A DNA stretch of 64,000 nucleotides from Diadophis punctatus similis (GCA_023053685.1 JALIGW010000010.1:7850596-7914595), one strand, 5' to 3'; positions 11,386-22,449 are shown, counted from the stretch's first letter. A program made the numbers and translations. Notes: generated by a model from the sequence alone, not told the origin.

Positions 11386-12567
11386 CTAATCATTCCTTCT
11401 TCTCACTCGAACTTTAGATCTGACTCTTGCAGCCAGTTGTGGCTTGGTAGTTTTTTGAATTGTCAGCTTAAGTTGTTGTTGTCTTGATACTTCAATACAT
11501 GTAGCCGCTGCTCTAGTCTGACTCTGATCTTCTGTCTCTTCTTCCACATTATGAACATCACTCTGGTTCTGTAAATCACCTTGACTCATCAAAGCTCTTC
11601 CCATTTGAACAACTGTCGACAATTCTCCTCTCTCATCTTCCATTGCTTCCTTCATTCTTCTTCCTTCTGGAATTTTGGATATGTCGGCCTTTAACATTTT
11701 TACATAAAAATCAGTTGCTTTCAATATCATATTAAGCCGATATCTCTTTTCCAGATGTCTCACTGCTATCCCAGTTGGAGCCTCCCATCTATACTGTATT
11801 TGCTGTTTTTTCAATTCTTCCACCAGAAAGGCATAATCCTTTCTGGCTCTCAACATTTTAGGAGGAATTTCTTTCAATGTCATTACTTCCTGTCCATCTA
11901 CCTGAAGCTTGTTCTTGAAAGTCGCCTGTAGAATTTCATTACGTAGTGTCCTTGTAGTAAAATATATTACAATATCTCTTCGCAGATGTTTCTGTTTAGC
12001 AATCCAAGAATTGACATGATATATTTTATCAATTTGCATACCCAATTCCTCTTTTGTCACTCCTAACGTGTGCACAAATGCCTCCAACATCCTTTCTTTT
12101 AGATCTTCTTGTTTTTTCTCTTTTACACCTCTTATTCTTAAAGCAAACTCCATATTTCTATATTGAATCATTAACACCTCAGCTTCAAAATTTTCAATAT
12201 TATTTTGAGTCTTACCTATATCTTCACCCAAAGTTATCACAGACTGTTTAATTTCTTTCACCTCCTCCTCCAAAATTTCCATATTTCCTACCAGTCCTTT
12301 AAATGCAAATATCATATCATTCCTTAATTGCTGGTGTTGAGTAACAATCTCCTCTGGAACAGCCTGTATTTTTTCATTAATTTCATTAATTTTTAAGTTA
12401 AATTCCATAACAAGTTCATTCTTCATAACTTTTAAAGCTTCACATAACTTTTCCGGTGTTAAAGTCTGTGGGGGTGTTGAATAAGGAGTGGTTTGCATTC
12501 TTGAAGTATAAACAGGAGGGTGCTCAAATCCTTTATTAAAAACAGTCTTTCCAGGTTTAAAAGCCAT
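11386..12567 (-). CDS. L1 ORF1p of half-L1 copy A
   Basis: The 393-residue frame is uninterrupted. The order of parts is that of L1 ORF1p: a short N-terminal tail with TPPQTLTPEKL, a coiled coil (about residues 50-130, heptads with KINEINEKIQ and VKEIKQ), an RRM beginning MIQYRNMEFALRIRGVKE, a C-terminal domain with RRDIVIYFTTRTLRNE and LRARKDYAFLVEELKK, and a long Gln/Arg-rich tail. It would bind its own RNA as a trimer in the cytoplasm. The ATG is internal to a tandem duplication: a second ATG with the same first codons lies about 140 bases upstream (near 12708) but its frame closes quickly. No ORF2 follows. Confidence 0.85.
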   Translation of the reverse strand: MAFKPGKTVFNKGFEHPPVYTSRMQTTPYSTPPQTLTPEKLCEALKVMKNELVMEFNLKINEINEKIQAVPEEIVTQHQQLRNDMIFAFKGLVGNMEILEEEVKEIKQSVITLGEDIGKTQNNIENFEAEVLMIQYRNMEFALRIRGVKEKKQEDLKERMLEAFVHTLGVTKEELGMQIDKIYHVNSWIAKQKHLRRDIVIYFTTRTLRNEILQATFKNKLQVDGQEVMTLKEIPPKMLRARKDYAFLVEELKKQQIQYRWEAPTGIAVRHLEKRYRLNMILKATDFYVKMLKADISKIPEGRRMKEAMEDERGELSTVVQMGRALMSQGDLQNQSDVHNVEEETEDQSQTRAAATCIEVSRQQQLKLTIQKTTKPQLAARVRSKVRVRRRND

Positions 12568-12790
12568 TTAAGATTTAAAGTTAAACCTTTTGTTTTAATC
12601 CAAAATCAGAGAGAGAGGAGAGAGTTCATCAAAATCAGGCATTTTCAGACATTTTCAGACAAAGGGCCAAATCCTTTATTAAAAACAGTCTTTCCAGGTT
12701 TTAAAGCCATTTAGGTTTTAAAATTAGATTTGTTATTTTATTCCAAAGTCAAAGAGAAGGAAAAAAATACCTCAGAGTCAGGCGTTTTCA
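12526..12790 (-). repeat. Tandem duplication across the ORF1 start of half-L1 A
   Basis: The sequence around the start codon (AATCCTTTATTAAAAACAGTC ... AAAGCCATTTA, plus strand) occurs at 12532-12573 and again at about 12670-12714. The leader and start context are therefore repeated with a period near 140 bases. Confidence 0.75.
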
Positions 12791-13278
12791 TACAAAGGGC
12801 TGCTAACGAAATGAAACTTTCATTCTAGCTTTCACTTTCCACACCCTTTGAATCTTGTTAGCTCAGAATACTTGTTAGCTCAGTTAATTTGTAACTTCCG
12901 AAGTGAAAGTCAGCGTTGGAGTTAAAGTTAAGGTACTTGCCATTCGAGTCTCCTGCCTTTCTCTGTCTGCTGTCTGCAATAAATCAAAGTGTTATAAATC
13001 CCATGTTGAAAGCAGAGTTGGTCGCGGCATCTTGCTCCGCAAAAGCGGAGGCGTCCGAAGTCCTGGAGCAAATGACAGGCTGCCTGGGGAGCCCTCACCC
13101 TTCGCGCCCCATATTGTCTCCTGGGGCACTAGGGGGGCTCTACCCTCCCCTAAGCTCGGGGAGAAGATTTTCAAGCCTCCAGACAGCTGTTCTGGCGGCT
13201 TTACGGGACCTCGGAACAGGCACTCAACGAGGAGCGTCCTTGATGCCTGCGGAGCCAAGTGGAAGTCCACCAGTTTTT

Positions 13279-13584
13279 AACATCACATTAAGGAAAATGT
13301 AATGTTCTGATGGTTAGTCCCGGAAGGAATATTGATTACCTGGCAAGAGAAAAAAATTAAAGTAGACACAATAGAGAAAGCAAGAGAATTTATAGAACAG
13401 CAGTTTGGAATAGCTGAAGAACAGGAAGCCAGGGAAGAAGTGGAGAGTAGGAGTCAGGAGAAAGATCAAATAGAGGAGAAAGAGGAACGAGAAGAAAGGA
13501 GAGAACAAGAAAAAGAATGGATAGCAAGAGAAGGATTAAAAAGTACAAATGGAAACAATGTATGCAAGGAGAATAAGGATGACT
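13279..13584 (+). pseudogene. L1 ORF1, 3' portion resumed after the half-L1 insertion
   Basis: The plus strand encodes the C-terminal domain of L1 ORF1p. After a frameshifted start (13279-13320) comes an open run of about 84 residues beginning ITWQEKKIKVDTIEKA and then a charged Glu/Arg-rich tail ending at 13584. It is the continuation of the ORF1 cut at 10424. No ORF2 follows. Confidence 0.75.
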
Positions 13585-14697
13585 AATAAGAAAAAATGGA
13601 GGAGGAAATAAGAATGGTTATTAATTGAATTAGAAACAGAATAAAAATAAGTAAATATATAAATAGTATATATACACATATTGGTTTCAATATAATTGGA
13701 CAAATATACAAAAGAAAGAGGATAAAGGAGTTATTAGAATGTATTAGATATAAGCAATTAAAAGGAAAATAAAAAACAGGGTCAGAAATAAAGTACATTA
13801 ATATATGAAGTATATGATGTAAAAATAGAAGTGTGAAATATATGTATATAATAGAACTGATAAATGAAAGAGGAAAATATTGTAAAATTTAAATCTGTTA
13901 CCGACGCAAAAAGTGTTGAAAAGAGGGAAATTGTATAAATTTCCATGTTTGTTTTCAATGTTTGTTTTCAATGTGAAAAAGGTCAATAAAAATCATTATA
14001 TAAAAAATAAAAAAGAAACAAGTGCTGTACTGTCAATTTTCATTGCCAAAAGGAACAAAAGTTGAATGCAATGTTGCAATATCATTTGTGGGAAGCCACC
14101 CTCCCTCCTAGAAGAATGAAATATTTTGAGGAATATTTTTTAAAAAGGCAGATTATTATATTTCACAAAGGGAAAAAATGGAGAAACATGTTTTTAGAGG
14201 CAGAAAGCAACCCCCACTTTCCTTAATAGCCCACAGCAGATGTCAGCACTTAAGAGATAAAGAGCTTATTGAAAGAAGACAAGTATCTAGATAGCTCTAT
14301 TCATAAGCAAATATCCTCACCCAAGATCCAAAACAGGATGAAAGCCATTAAGCCACAATAGGAATTACCCAACACCCTTTCAGAACACAAGCCCCTTCGT
14401 TGCATCACCCTCAGAAACTTCAACCAAATTTAGCTCAGACAAACACCTATGATTTATACTTTGCCTATAAAACCAGCTATGACCCCTACGCAGGGCTGGG
14501 TTCCTCCCTGTTCGAACCGGTTCACCGGAACCGGTAGTGACCCGCTGGTGACATCACAATGATGACACCAAACCGGATCGGTCCGTGCCGGTCCGTGGGC
14601 ACCGCCATCTTTTTTTATTTTATTTTTTTAGTTTTGATTTTTTCCGTGATTTTTCTTCTGCGCATGCGCAGAAGCTGAGTTTTCGGCACTGCGCATG

Positions 14698-15374
14698 TGT
14701 TGTGACCCAGCACCGCAACCCCCCAGAAACACACACACACAGTCGTTGGGAGGCAAACAAAAAGGTTCCTTTTACTAATAAAGTTTCTTAGTAAAACTCA
14801 GAGGGTTTAGAAGTCCAAAACAACACAAACGGAAAGTCTTCAGGAATAAGGTTCTTTGGGTTACGTGAGGGTTAAATAGCACACAGACAAAAGTTCAAAG
14901 CAAGACTCATTAATTCTTATCTGAACAACTTGGCTGGCTTCCCGGAATAAAGCTGGCAGAAGCTGGTGATAAGATTCCCAAACAGACGTAGAAACGAAAC
15001 TCTGGATATGCTGCGGTCAGTGAATTGTTGTTCTCAGCAATGAGCACTAATTACCATGGCCTAATATAGCCACTGAAGGGCGTGGCCCAATTAGCCCTCA
15101 CTGCTTCCTCCTATTGGACCGACGCTTACTCAGCCAGTCCTGTCTTCTGGCTGCTCTGCGTGCTCTGGCATTCAGCATGAGTTCTTCATCTCCTGATGAA
15201 GAACTCTGCTGCGCAGGTGCAGAAGGTCCTGGGAGATCGTCCTGCTCTGGCACCGAGTCCTCATCACCAGCCGTCTCTGGTGCCAGGCACATAGGCTGGT
15301 ACTGCTGCACCATGAGCGGCTCCGCGTCCTCCGGATCCTCCAGACTCGGCGCCGGACGCGGCCAAGGCACAACA
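14698..15374. mobile_element. Solo LTR inside the hAT-like element
   Basis: The 677-base segment begins TGTTGTGACC and ends GGCACAACA, perfect TG...CA inverted ends. It is flanked by the 5-base duplication GCATG (14693-14697 and 15375-15379). The minus strand has CCAAT (about 15112) and an open 94-codon frame (15098-15382, mostly inside the LTR) of acidic then Arg-rich composition. Whether that frame is ever translated is unknown. Superfamily (ERV or gypsy) cannot be told without internal sequence. Confidence 0.75.
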
Positions 15375-15904
15375 GCATGCACCGCCAGCTTATTTTCAGC
15401 TTTTTTTGCTTTTTTTGCTTGTCTTTGCTTCTGCGCATGCGCAGAAGCCGAGTTTTCGGCAGCAAGGGGGGGAACGCTTGCCCGACTGCTCCCTCCCTAA
15501 GCAACCTCGGAAGTTTTCAAGCTCGTCTGGAGAGGCGTTTTTTTTAAAGAAAACCCCGAAAAAGCTGCAAGATCCGGAGCTGATGGTCTCCGGTAAGATG
15601 CACATCTTGTGGCCCGCCCCACCCAATCCCCTGCCCCACCTGCCACCCCCAAATTGCACCCCACTGCGAGCGTCTCAGCTGTTTTGTGCAGGGAAAAACC
15701 TTAAATAGTAAAGAAAAACTTCTCTTGAGTGTGAGGCAATTAACAACTTCTTGCACGCACGAGAAGTTTTTCTTTACTTATGCAAGGGCTGGGAGTTGCT
15801 CCGAGGCTCCGAGGAGCAAAACCTCCGCCCCCCCCCCCCCGAATCCCAGCCCCGCAGCGAGGGATGAAGTGATCACGTCAACAGCTTGGTCTCCTACCGT
15901 GTTC

Positions 15905-16870
15905 AAGCAGAGCTCCGGCAGGGCTTGGATCTGCATTGCAGGAAGACTCCACTACAATTGCCAGGGACATCTTTCTTGGTCTGCTGGTACCCCTTCACCT
16001 CTTCCCATGCCCGGGTGGGGGGAAAACACGTCAGAGCACCCTGATCCATCTTCCTCAACCGGGAGGGTCCGCTGCTCCACAAGCAGCAGTGCTTTTGGAG
16101 GATGATGTTTTGCCTGGAAGTTGCTTCCAAAGCATGGAGAAGCTTCACTTTTTCTCCTCCCCAGTGAGCGAAAAGTTGGCAGGCCAGCAGGGTTCAGCCC
16201 ACAAGCCCTCTCTGGCCCCAGCGCAGGAGCAGCCCAAGCCAAACAGAGCTGAGCTGACCGTAGCTGGGCTGCCCAACCCAAAGAACAGGCGAATAGAATG
16301 GCGGGCCACGGACCACAGAAGGCATAGCTACAGAAGGCATAGCCAGAGCCACGGGCAACCAGAGCCACGGACAGCAGATCAGCTCACTGCGGGCCTGGGA
16401 TTTGAGGGGCGGAGGTTTTGATCTCATGATTGTGAGGCAATTAACAACTTCTTGCACTTGCGAGAATTTTTTATTTACTCTGCAAGGGTTGCTCCGAGGA
16501 GCAAAACATCCGAACCTCGAATCCCAGGCCCGCAGCCCCCTGACCCCATCAGCTTTTCACTCACTGGGGAGGAGAAAAAAAGCCTCTCTGCACTTCAAAA
16601 GCAACTTCCAGACTAGGCAAAACATCATCCTCTGAGAACGCTGCCACTTGGGGAGAAACCTCCCAGTTAGGGAAGATGGATCACAGGGCTCTGAGGTGTT
16701 TTCCCCCCACCCAGGCATGGGAAGAGGCGAAGGGGCACCGGCAGACCAAGAAAGATGTCCCCGGCAATTGTAGGAAGGTTGTGGGGGTGTCTCCAGAGAA
16801 AGCCTGGAGTGAACGCACGCCAAGAATAGAGTCTTCCTGCAATGCAGATTCAAGCCCCGCCGGAGCTTCC
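15905..16870. repeat. ~300-bp inverted repeat inside hAT-like copy 1
   Basis: The arm about 15905-16175 is complementary to about 16555-16865. Landmarks are CTCCGGCAGGGCTTGGATCT with its partner near 16845, and TTTTTCTCCTCCCCAGTGAG with its partner near 16560. The intervening ~380 bases also carry a direct repeat (GTGAGGCAATTAACAACTTC at about 15731 and 16431). Confidence 0.75.
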
Positions 16871-17123
16871 TGGGGCAGAGGACAGCGTGCTCCGATCAGC
16901 CTCTCACGACAGCAACACAGAAGAGCAGTCGGGAGGGGGGAAAGCACCCCCGAGGTGGAGAAGGAAACCAGGCCAGCCTCAAAAGCCAAACACTCAGCTG
17001 CACAGAAAGTCTTTGGGGGGGGGGAGCAGCCCATCAGCAGAGGCGCTCTCCAGGAAGGATGGGAGAAGCTGCTCCCCCTGGAGCAACAGCTCTGCATGGC
17101 CCGAGTGCCAGTCTCTGCCGTTT

Positions 17124-17260
17124 GTGTGTGTGTGTGTGAGAGAGAGGTGTATGTGAGAGAGTGTGTGTGAGAGAGAGAGAAGAAAGAGAGAGAGAGAGAG
17201 AGAGAGAGAAAGAAAAAGAGACTGAGAAAGAGAGAAAGAAAGAGGGAAGGAAGGGAGAAG
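17124..17260. repeat. (GT)n / (GA)n microsatellite
   Basis: TG repeats pass into GAGA/AGAAAG repeats. Confidence 0.9.
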
Positions 17261-17515
17261 GATTTGTAACAGTATGCAAAATTGCTCCATGCTTCTGAGC
17301 GCTTCCCTCTTCATTTCTATCACCGACTAGCCTTCCCCGCCCATGTCTCTGGCTGTCCAAGGCAGAATGAAAAGAGAGACACAACGCGTGCACAGAAACC
17401 TCCTTCTCCAGTTATCACACAGAAAGAAACCCGAGTTCAACGCGCTTTCTTCCACCAATCTCTCTGGTATTAAAGCGATCGGGACTCCCGCCTCAGCATC
17501 AGATCGCACTAAAGC

Positions 17516-17605
17516 AGAGGTCTTCAAACTTGGCAATTTTAAGACTTGTGGACTTCAATTTCCAGCTACGCTGGCAGGATAATTCTGGGAGTTGAAGGCC
17601 TCTGT
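17516..17605. mobile_element. Fragment of the palindromic MITE family
   Basis: It shares CAGAGGTCTTCAAACTTGGC, TAAGACTTGTGGACTTCAA and TTCTGGGAGTTGAAG with the MITEs at 8624-8767 and 19407-19550. The central part is deleted. Confidence 0.7.
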
Positions 17606-18039
17606 ATTAAAGCAACCCCCTGCCTTGCCCCGACTAGAGAAGGAGATACTTTTCACTTCCTGTTAGCTCATTTTTGATCTTTTCCTTTTCTGCAAGGAGA
17701 GGGGGGTGGGGGGGAGAGGGAGGGAGGGAAGGAGGGAGAGATGGAGAGAGAGGGGGGGGAGAGGAGAGAAAACGCAGCTCCATTCCAGATCTGGCCCAAA
17801 CACCTCTCACCCCTCCCCTCCCCACCCCACCTGATCGGAGAGCCAGAGAGATTTTGGAGATACCTGCTCCAAACCCTAATTTGCTGCGGGAAAATGCAGG
17901 GGATGGCAGAGGGCATTTGCAAATGCTGGTTTTGTTGTCTTACTGTTTAATCCTTTTTTTGCTCACGAACAAAGTGGGGGGGGATGTGTCCTTTGTAGAA
18001 TGAGTGGAAACACACACATACAGAAATATGGAGGGAGGG

Positions 18040-18142
18040 GGGAGAGAGAGAGGAGTGTGTGTGTGTGTGAGAGAGAGAGGGAAGGAAGGAAGGAAGGAAG
18101 GAAGGAAGGAAGGAAGGAGGAAGAAGGAAGGAAGAAAGAAAG

Positions 18143-18205
<63 letters not shown>

Positions 18206-18388
18206 AGAAAAAAAAAAGAAAAAGAAAAAGAGAAAAAGAGGAAGGAACGGAGAGAGAGAGACAAGAAAGAAAAAGAGATAAAGAGAAAGAAAGAAAGAGA
18301 GAGAGAGAGAAAGAGAGAAAGAAAAAGACAGAGAAAGAGAGAAAGAACAAGAAAGAGAAAGAAAGAAAAAGAAAAAGAAAAAGGAAGG

Positions 18389-18466
<78 letters not shown>

Positions 18467-18475
18467 GAAGAGGAA
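18040..18475. repeat. Long purine-only microsatellite (GGAA, GAAA, GA units)
   Basis: About 430 bases are almost entirely A/G on the plus strand: GGAA units, then GAAA units, then GA units. The Ser/Leu/Phe-rich minus-strand and Lys/Glu-rich plus-strand frames here are repeat artefacts. Confidence 0.95.
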
Positions 18476-18532
18476 GGAAGCACCACAAACCCTGCCACTA
18501 AACGTGGCTTCAGAAGACACTTTGAAACAGCA

Positions 18533-18605
18533 CAGCAATTTAGGGCTGGAAAATATCTCGGAGGTCATCTAGTCCAACCCCGTGCTGCAGCAGGAAACCT
18601 TACAT
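18533..18605 (-). mobile_element. CR1 LINE 3'-end fragment
   Basis: GGAGGTCATCTAGTCCAACC with CTGCAGCAGG downstream is the characteristic reverse-orientation tail of amniote CR1 elements. Only about 70 bases remain. Confidence 0.6.
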
Positions 18606-19009
18606 TGTCTGGATTATTTTGGTGCCTCTAACAGAGAGGAAAATTGCCAGAAAGGAGAAGGAGTTTACTAGGAAAAGGCTGCCATGCAGAGGAAGGCAGA
18701 GATAGACCTTGACTTATGACTACAATTGAACCCAAAATTTTGGTTGCTAAGCAAGAGCGTTGTTAAGTGAGTTTCACCACATTTTACACAATCCATGACA
18801 TTTCCTGGCTCTAACAGTCATGTGCAAGCTAGGGAAGAACATCTGAAGGCATGTGTAATGTTCTAATGTACAGAAGTTATGGTTAAATGTGTGGCAGAAA
18901 GTGGACTCTGGGTGTGTTTTTCCAAATGCAGTAAGTGAAGTTGAATGTGTATAGTTTTAGAAGAGCTGTGTGTGTGTGTGTGTGTACATACACATACAGT
19001 ATATATATA

Positions 19010-20020
19010 CCGTATTTTTCGGAGTATAAGACACACCTTTTTACCCCCAAAAAGAGGGTGAAAACTTGGGTGCGTCTTATACACCGAATGCAGCCCCAGC
19101 CACCCAGGCACCCCCACCCTTTGGCCTCTGTCTTCCAGCAATTTACCTGTTTGCAGCAAAGAGGGAAGAGCCTGTAAAGCCAAGCAAGTCAGTAGTAGGT
19201 TCCCGACATACAGCTGATTAGGTTTGCCATGTGGGAAAATGAAAGTGAAACTAACTGCAAAGAGGCAAATAGCTGGGAGAGACACGCAGATTTTTATTTT
19301 TTGCTGAACTGAATGCAAGGGAGTAAGTAAATAACTATAAATGTCTGTAGAATGTTCAAATTATTAGACTTATTTTTTAAAGACTGCTTTATTATTGTTC
19401 TAGAGCCAGGGGTCTCCAACCTTGGCAACTTTAAGACTTGTGGACTTCAACTCCCAGAATTCAACAGCCAGCTTTGTTAGCTTTGCTGGCTGTGGAATTC
19501 TGGGAGTTGAAGTCCATAAGTCTTAAAGTTGCCAAGGTTGGAGATCCCTGTAAATCTAGACAACTTAACAAAATAAAGAAGCTTTTTAAAATAAATGCTT
19601 GCTCTGAAGAGGCCCAGTGCTATTGTATCTTCTTTTAAATAATAGAGAATAATGTATACTTCCAGAAATTTTAATTAATTTTAACAGCTCTGTACAACAG
19701 TCTGAAATGTAACAGTGTCCTGTTTAGTATTAGAGTTTAGGTACCTTGGAGTAGATCTATTTAAATAATTGGGAAGAGTTAGTGTGACTACATTTAAGAA
19801 AACTTTCTGCCATAATGTACATTTCTCCAATTCTTTGCTATTTCTATGGGTCAGGCACACATGCACAGAAATACACAGCAAACAGTGTATATCACCTGTG
19901 CTGTTTGCTGTTTGCTGTTTGGCAAATTGCTTGGAGACAGAGGCCTTTTTTCCTTGTTTTCCTCCCCCAAAACTAAGGTGCGTCTTATACTTCGGTGCGT
20001 CTTATACTCCGAAAAATACG
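19010..20020. mobile_element. Second copy of the ~1-kb inverted-end DNA element
   Basis: Its ends CCGTATTTTTCGGAGTATAA (19010) and the complement (to 20020) match the copy at 8151-9145 in inverted orientation. It lies inside hAT-like copy 1 and carries the same MITE at the same relative place. Confidence 0.8.
19407..19550. mobile_element. 144-bp palindromic MITE, second copy
   Basis: It is nearly identical to 8624-8767 in inverted context. The two halves pair around the GCTTTGTTAGCTTTGC loop. Confidence 0.85.
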
Positions 20021-20687
20021 TTATATAGTAGATAATGTATCTTTTTGTGTGCCTGTGTGTAATATGTATGTACACATATGGCATATATACATAGGATTAA
20101 ATAATATATTTTGGATGTTCAGTAGTAGTAAATAGACAGGGAAATTGTATCTCGTTGAGGCCTTTGAGGCAAGGAGAGGCCAGGCACCCTAACCCTAATC
20201 CTTGATGTGAATGATGTCAAGTTGGCCATGCCCACCCAGTCACATGCCCACCCAGTCACATGATCACCCAGCAACCCCCACCCAGTCACATGACCGTAAA
20301 GCCACTCCCACCCAGTTACATGACTGCCAAACCACACCCATCCAGTCACATGACCACAAAGCAATGCCCATCGTTATATGACCATCAAGCCACACCCACA
20401 AAATAAGCCACACCCAGAGTGGGAGTAAAAAAAATTGGAACCCACCCCTGCCCCTATGTAACCCCTACATGGCCCCATGGGAGTCTGACAACAGCCAATA
20501 AAATATATGTTCTTGCACAGGAACAGGAAGCTCAAGTGCAAAGCCCAAGAGAAGGTATAAAAAACCCCACTCTCAACTCCATGTGGTCAGCTGCCCAGAA
20601 CCACAAACCCTGGTGGTTCTGTTCATCAATAAATGGGCCCTCTTTCCAATCAGCCTCCAGCCTCTATTTTGTCTCCAGTGCCTTTCA

Positions 20688-22440
20688 CCGAGCTTGGAAC
20701 TGAACCAGATGGATATTTCTTCCCACACTTTCCTTGCTTTAAAGGGGCAAGAAGAAACTTACAGAATCATTAACAATTATATAGCTGAAATAAAAGTTAA
20801 CTGTAATCTCAGTTAAATATATTTGCACAAAGAGCTGGTGATAATAGCTGTATAACCTTTGCTCCAGAATACCTTTGCCCTATGTATTATTTTTTCCAAT
20901 TATTTCTTATTCTTTGAAACTAAGCAGATTTGAACTGCTTCCCAATTACAATATTAATTAAAATAAATATATGAAAAATATAGTGTAAAATTATTGTTTA
21001 AAAAAACCTGCAGCTGCTCTTAGTAATTCAGAATTCTTGTTCAATTAGGCTAAAATTTGAAAAGACCAGAAATACTAAATGCCACTTGAATTGTAACAGA
21101 AGAAGAAAATGTAATAAAATTATATTTTATTCATTACTTTCAAATCAGCCTTGAAGCAATTTAGATTTCATTTTTATAATACAGGGACTTTGAACCTTAA
21201 TTTATTGATTGAACCACCATATAGATAGATTTGACAATCTATCCCTGATCTGTTCTCTGAGGTTTTCCAGTAGTGCATTCATCGTCATTGTAACTGAGTC
21301 CCTTGCTGTTGCTGTGGTCATCATCTTCTCTTTCATTCTCTCTCACAGTTGAGAAAATTTATATTTATCTTCTGAGGAATGCACACATTACCTCTGGTCA
21401 TTCCCACAATCTTGCAGCCAGGATTATGATGATCTGCAGCCTTCTGGGAGCTTGGGGAATTCTTTTCATTCTTTTTCTTTATACTTGTAAATCATTGTTA
21501 TGCATTCATTAGGATTTACTCAAGTGTGTGAAAAGAATTGCAGTGTTACCAAGCTGATTTATTGTATTGCTGAATGAAAGACATTTTCTAAACAGCCCTG
21601 GCAACAGTGACTTATTCCCTCATCACCAAGAATTTAGACTGCTGTAACACATTCTGCATGGAGTGCCTAATTACCTTTGAAAATTATCAAGAAACTGCTG
21701 CTTGTAGGTACAAAATGTGGCAACCAGGATTTTGGCAAGTGACTACTGCTCATGTAATATGACAGCAGCTGTATTAGTTATAAATAGCTTTCAGAGTGCT
21801 GGTTTAAATATATAAAGCTTGGCTATAGACTACTTTAGAAGGCATTTACTGGATGTAAAATCTGCCTGGTTCATCCATGAAGGAACAGAAGATTGTTTAG
21901 AATCCTCTCCCTATGAGATAGTAAGGAGGTATGGAACACCTTTCTTTCAGGTTTATCCTGTGCTCCCTCTGTGTTAGCTTTCTGAAAAGCTGAATGTGGT
22001 GCTCGATATTTAAAATCTTTATCTGAAATTTTGCAGTGACTGGAGTATACGAATATATATGAAATATAGCAAACATATGTTTAATACACAATAAATTAAA
22101 CCATAATAATATGGAATCATATTATTCAGTCTTACCTTTGCATCAGTAAAGAGTTAAGTCTGAGAGACTAGATTTCATAAAGCCTACTGTTGAGATCTAG
22201 TATGAGAGTATCTTTCCAACAAGAATCTTTTTTTGCATTCAGGTATGCCAAGTACACAATTCTTTATGAGTAAATCAATTTCAAAATTTAAGAATCTATT
22301 TTAATATCACATTACAGTAGCATCTTTAAATCTAATTTCCTTACTAAAACTTTATCAGCAATATTAAAGATATCTTACCAATTTGGAATAAAAGCGAACA
22401 TGATAAAATAGGTAGTATTAATGAATAATATCATCTCAGC
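20688..22440. other. AT-rich intergenic DNA, no recognised feature
   Basis: Only short frames without protein character occur. No SINE or LINE signature was recognised. A few TTTATT/AATAAA hexamers are expected by composition. Confidence 0.5.
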
Positions 22441-22449
22441 TCCTCTCAT

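Larger units (their letters stand above)
10435..13268 (-). mobile_element. ORF1-only L1 ('half-L1'), copy A
   Basis: This is a complete minus-strand insertion: 5' end at 13268 (GGACTTCC start on the minus strand), 5' UTR with a GC-rich head (about 13020-13268), ORF1 at 12567-11386, a ~950-base 3' region, a G-rich tract (minus strand of 10485-10550) and a T-run (A-tail) at 10435. The flanks carry an imperfect 10-base TSD, ACCAATTTTT (10425-10434) and ACCAGTTTTT (13269-13278). The coding frame of the host ORF1 resumes after it. There is no room for ORF2 (normally more than 3.5 kb). The 3' region contains a ~315-base tandem duplication (10590-10903 and 10905-11100). Confidence 0.8.
19008..20401 (-). 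repeat. Right arm of the 1.4-kb inverted duplication
   Basis: It is the reverse complement of 7775-9147 over its whole length, including the flanking TCATGTGAC-rich end and the nested element. The arms are separated by about 9.9 kb. Confidence 0.85.
14491..20450 (-). mobile_element. Long hAT-like element, copy 1 (5.96 kb with nested insertions)
   Basis: The ends are CAGGGCTGGGTTCC (left) and the complement of CAGGGGTGGGTTCC (right). They are flanked by 8-base duplications matching at 7 of 8 positions (14483-14490 and 20451-20458), the hAT hallmark. The left subterminal region has CGGTTC/GAACCGG palindromes and a TGCGCATGCGCA site. The right subterminal region is made of GTGGCTTGATGGTCATGTGAC-type repeats. 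The interior holds a solo LTR, a ~300-base inverted repeat, microsatellites, the 1-kb element and the MITE. No transposase is recognised, so it is non-autonomous. Copy 2 is 33512-36549, in the opposite orientation. Confidence 0.75.
14086..20687 (+). mobile_element. ERV-type solo LTR interrupted by a hAT-like element
   Basis: The two outer pieces (about 14086-14490 and 20451-20687) read as one LTR. The right piece has a TATA box (TATAAAA, 20556-20562), AATAAA (20628-20633) and a pyrimidine-rich end terminating TTTCA at 20687, with the short TATA-to-polyA spacing of gammaretrovirus-like LTRs. The left boundary is uncertain (a TGTGGGAAGCC start near 14086 is the best candidate). No viral genes are attached, so it is a solo LTR. 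The 6-kb insertion 14491-20450 is flanked by CCCCTACG and CCCCTATG. Confidence 0.55.

Noticed and set aside
15098..15382. 94-aa minus-strand frame as a host gene
   Set aside because: It lies almost wholly inside a solo LTR with its own TSD; retained only as a low-priority observation.
17940..18568. Three overlapping 180-200 aa minus-strand frames rich in Ser, Leu and Phe
   Set aside because: They are translations of a purine/pyrimidine microsatellite in all three frames.
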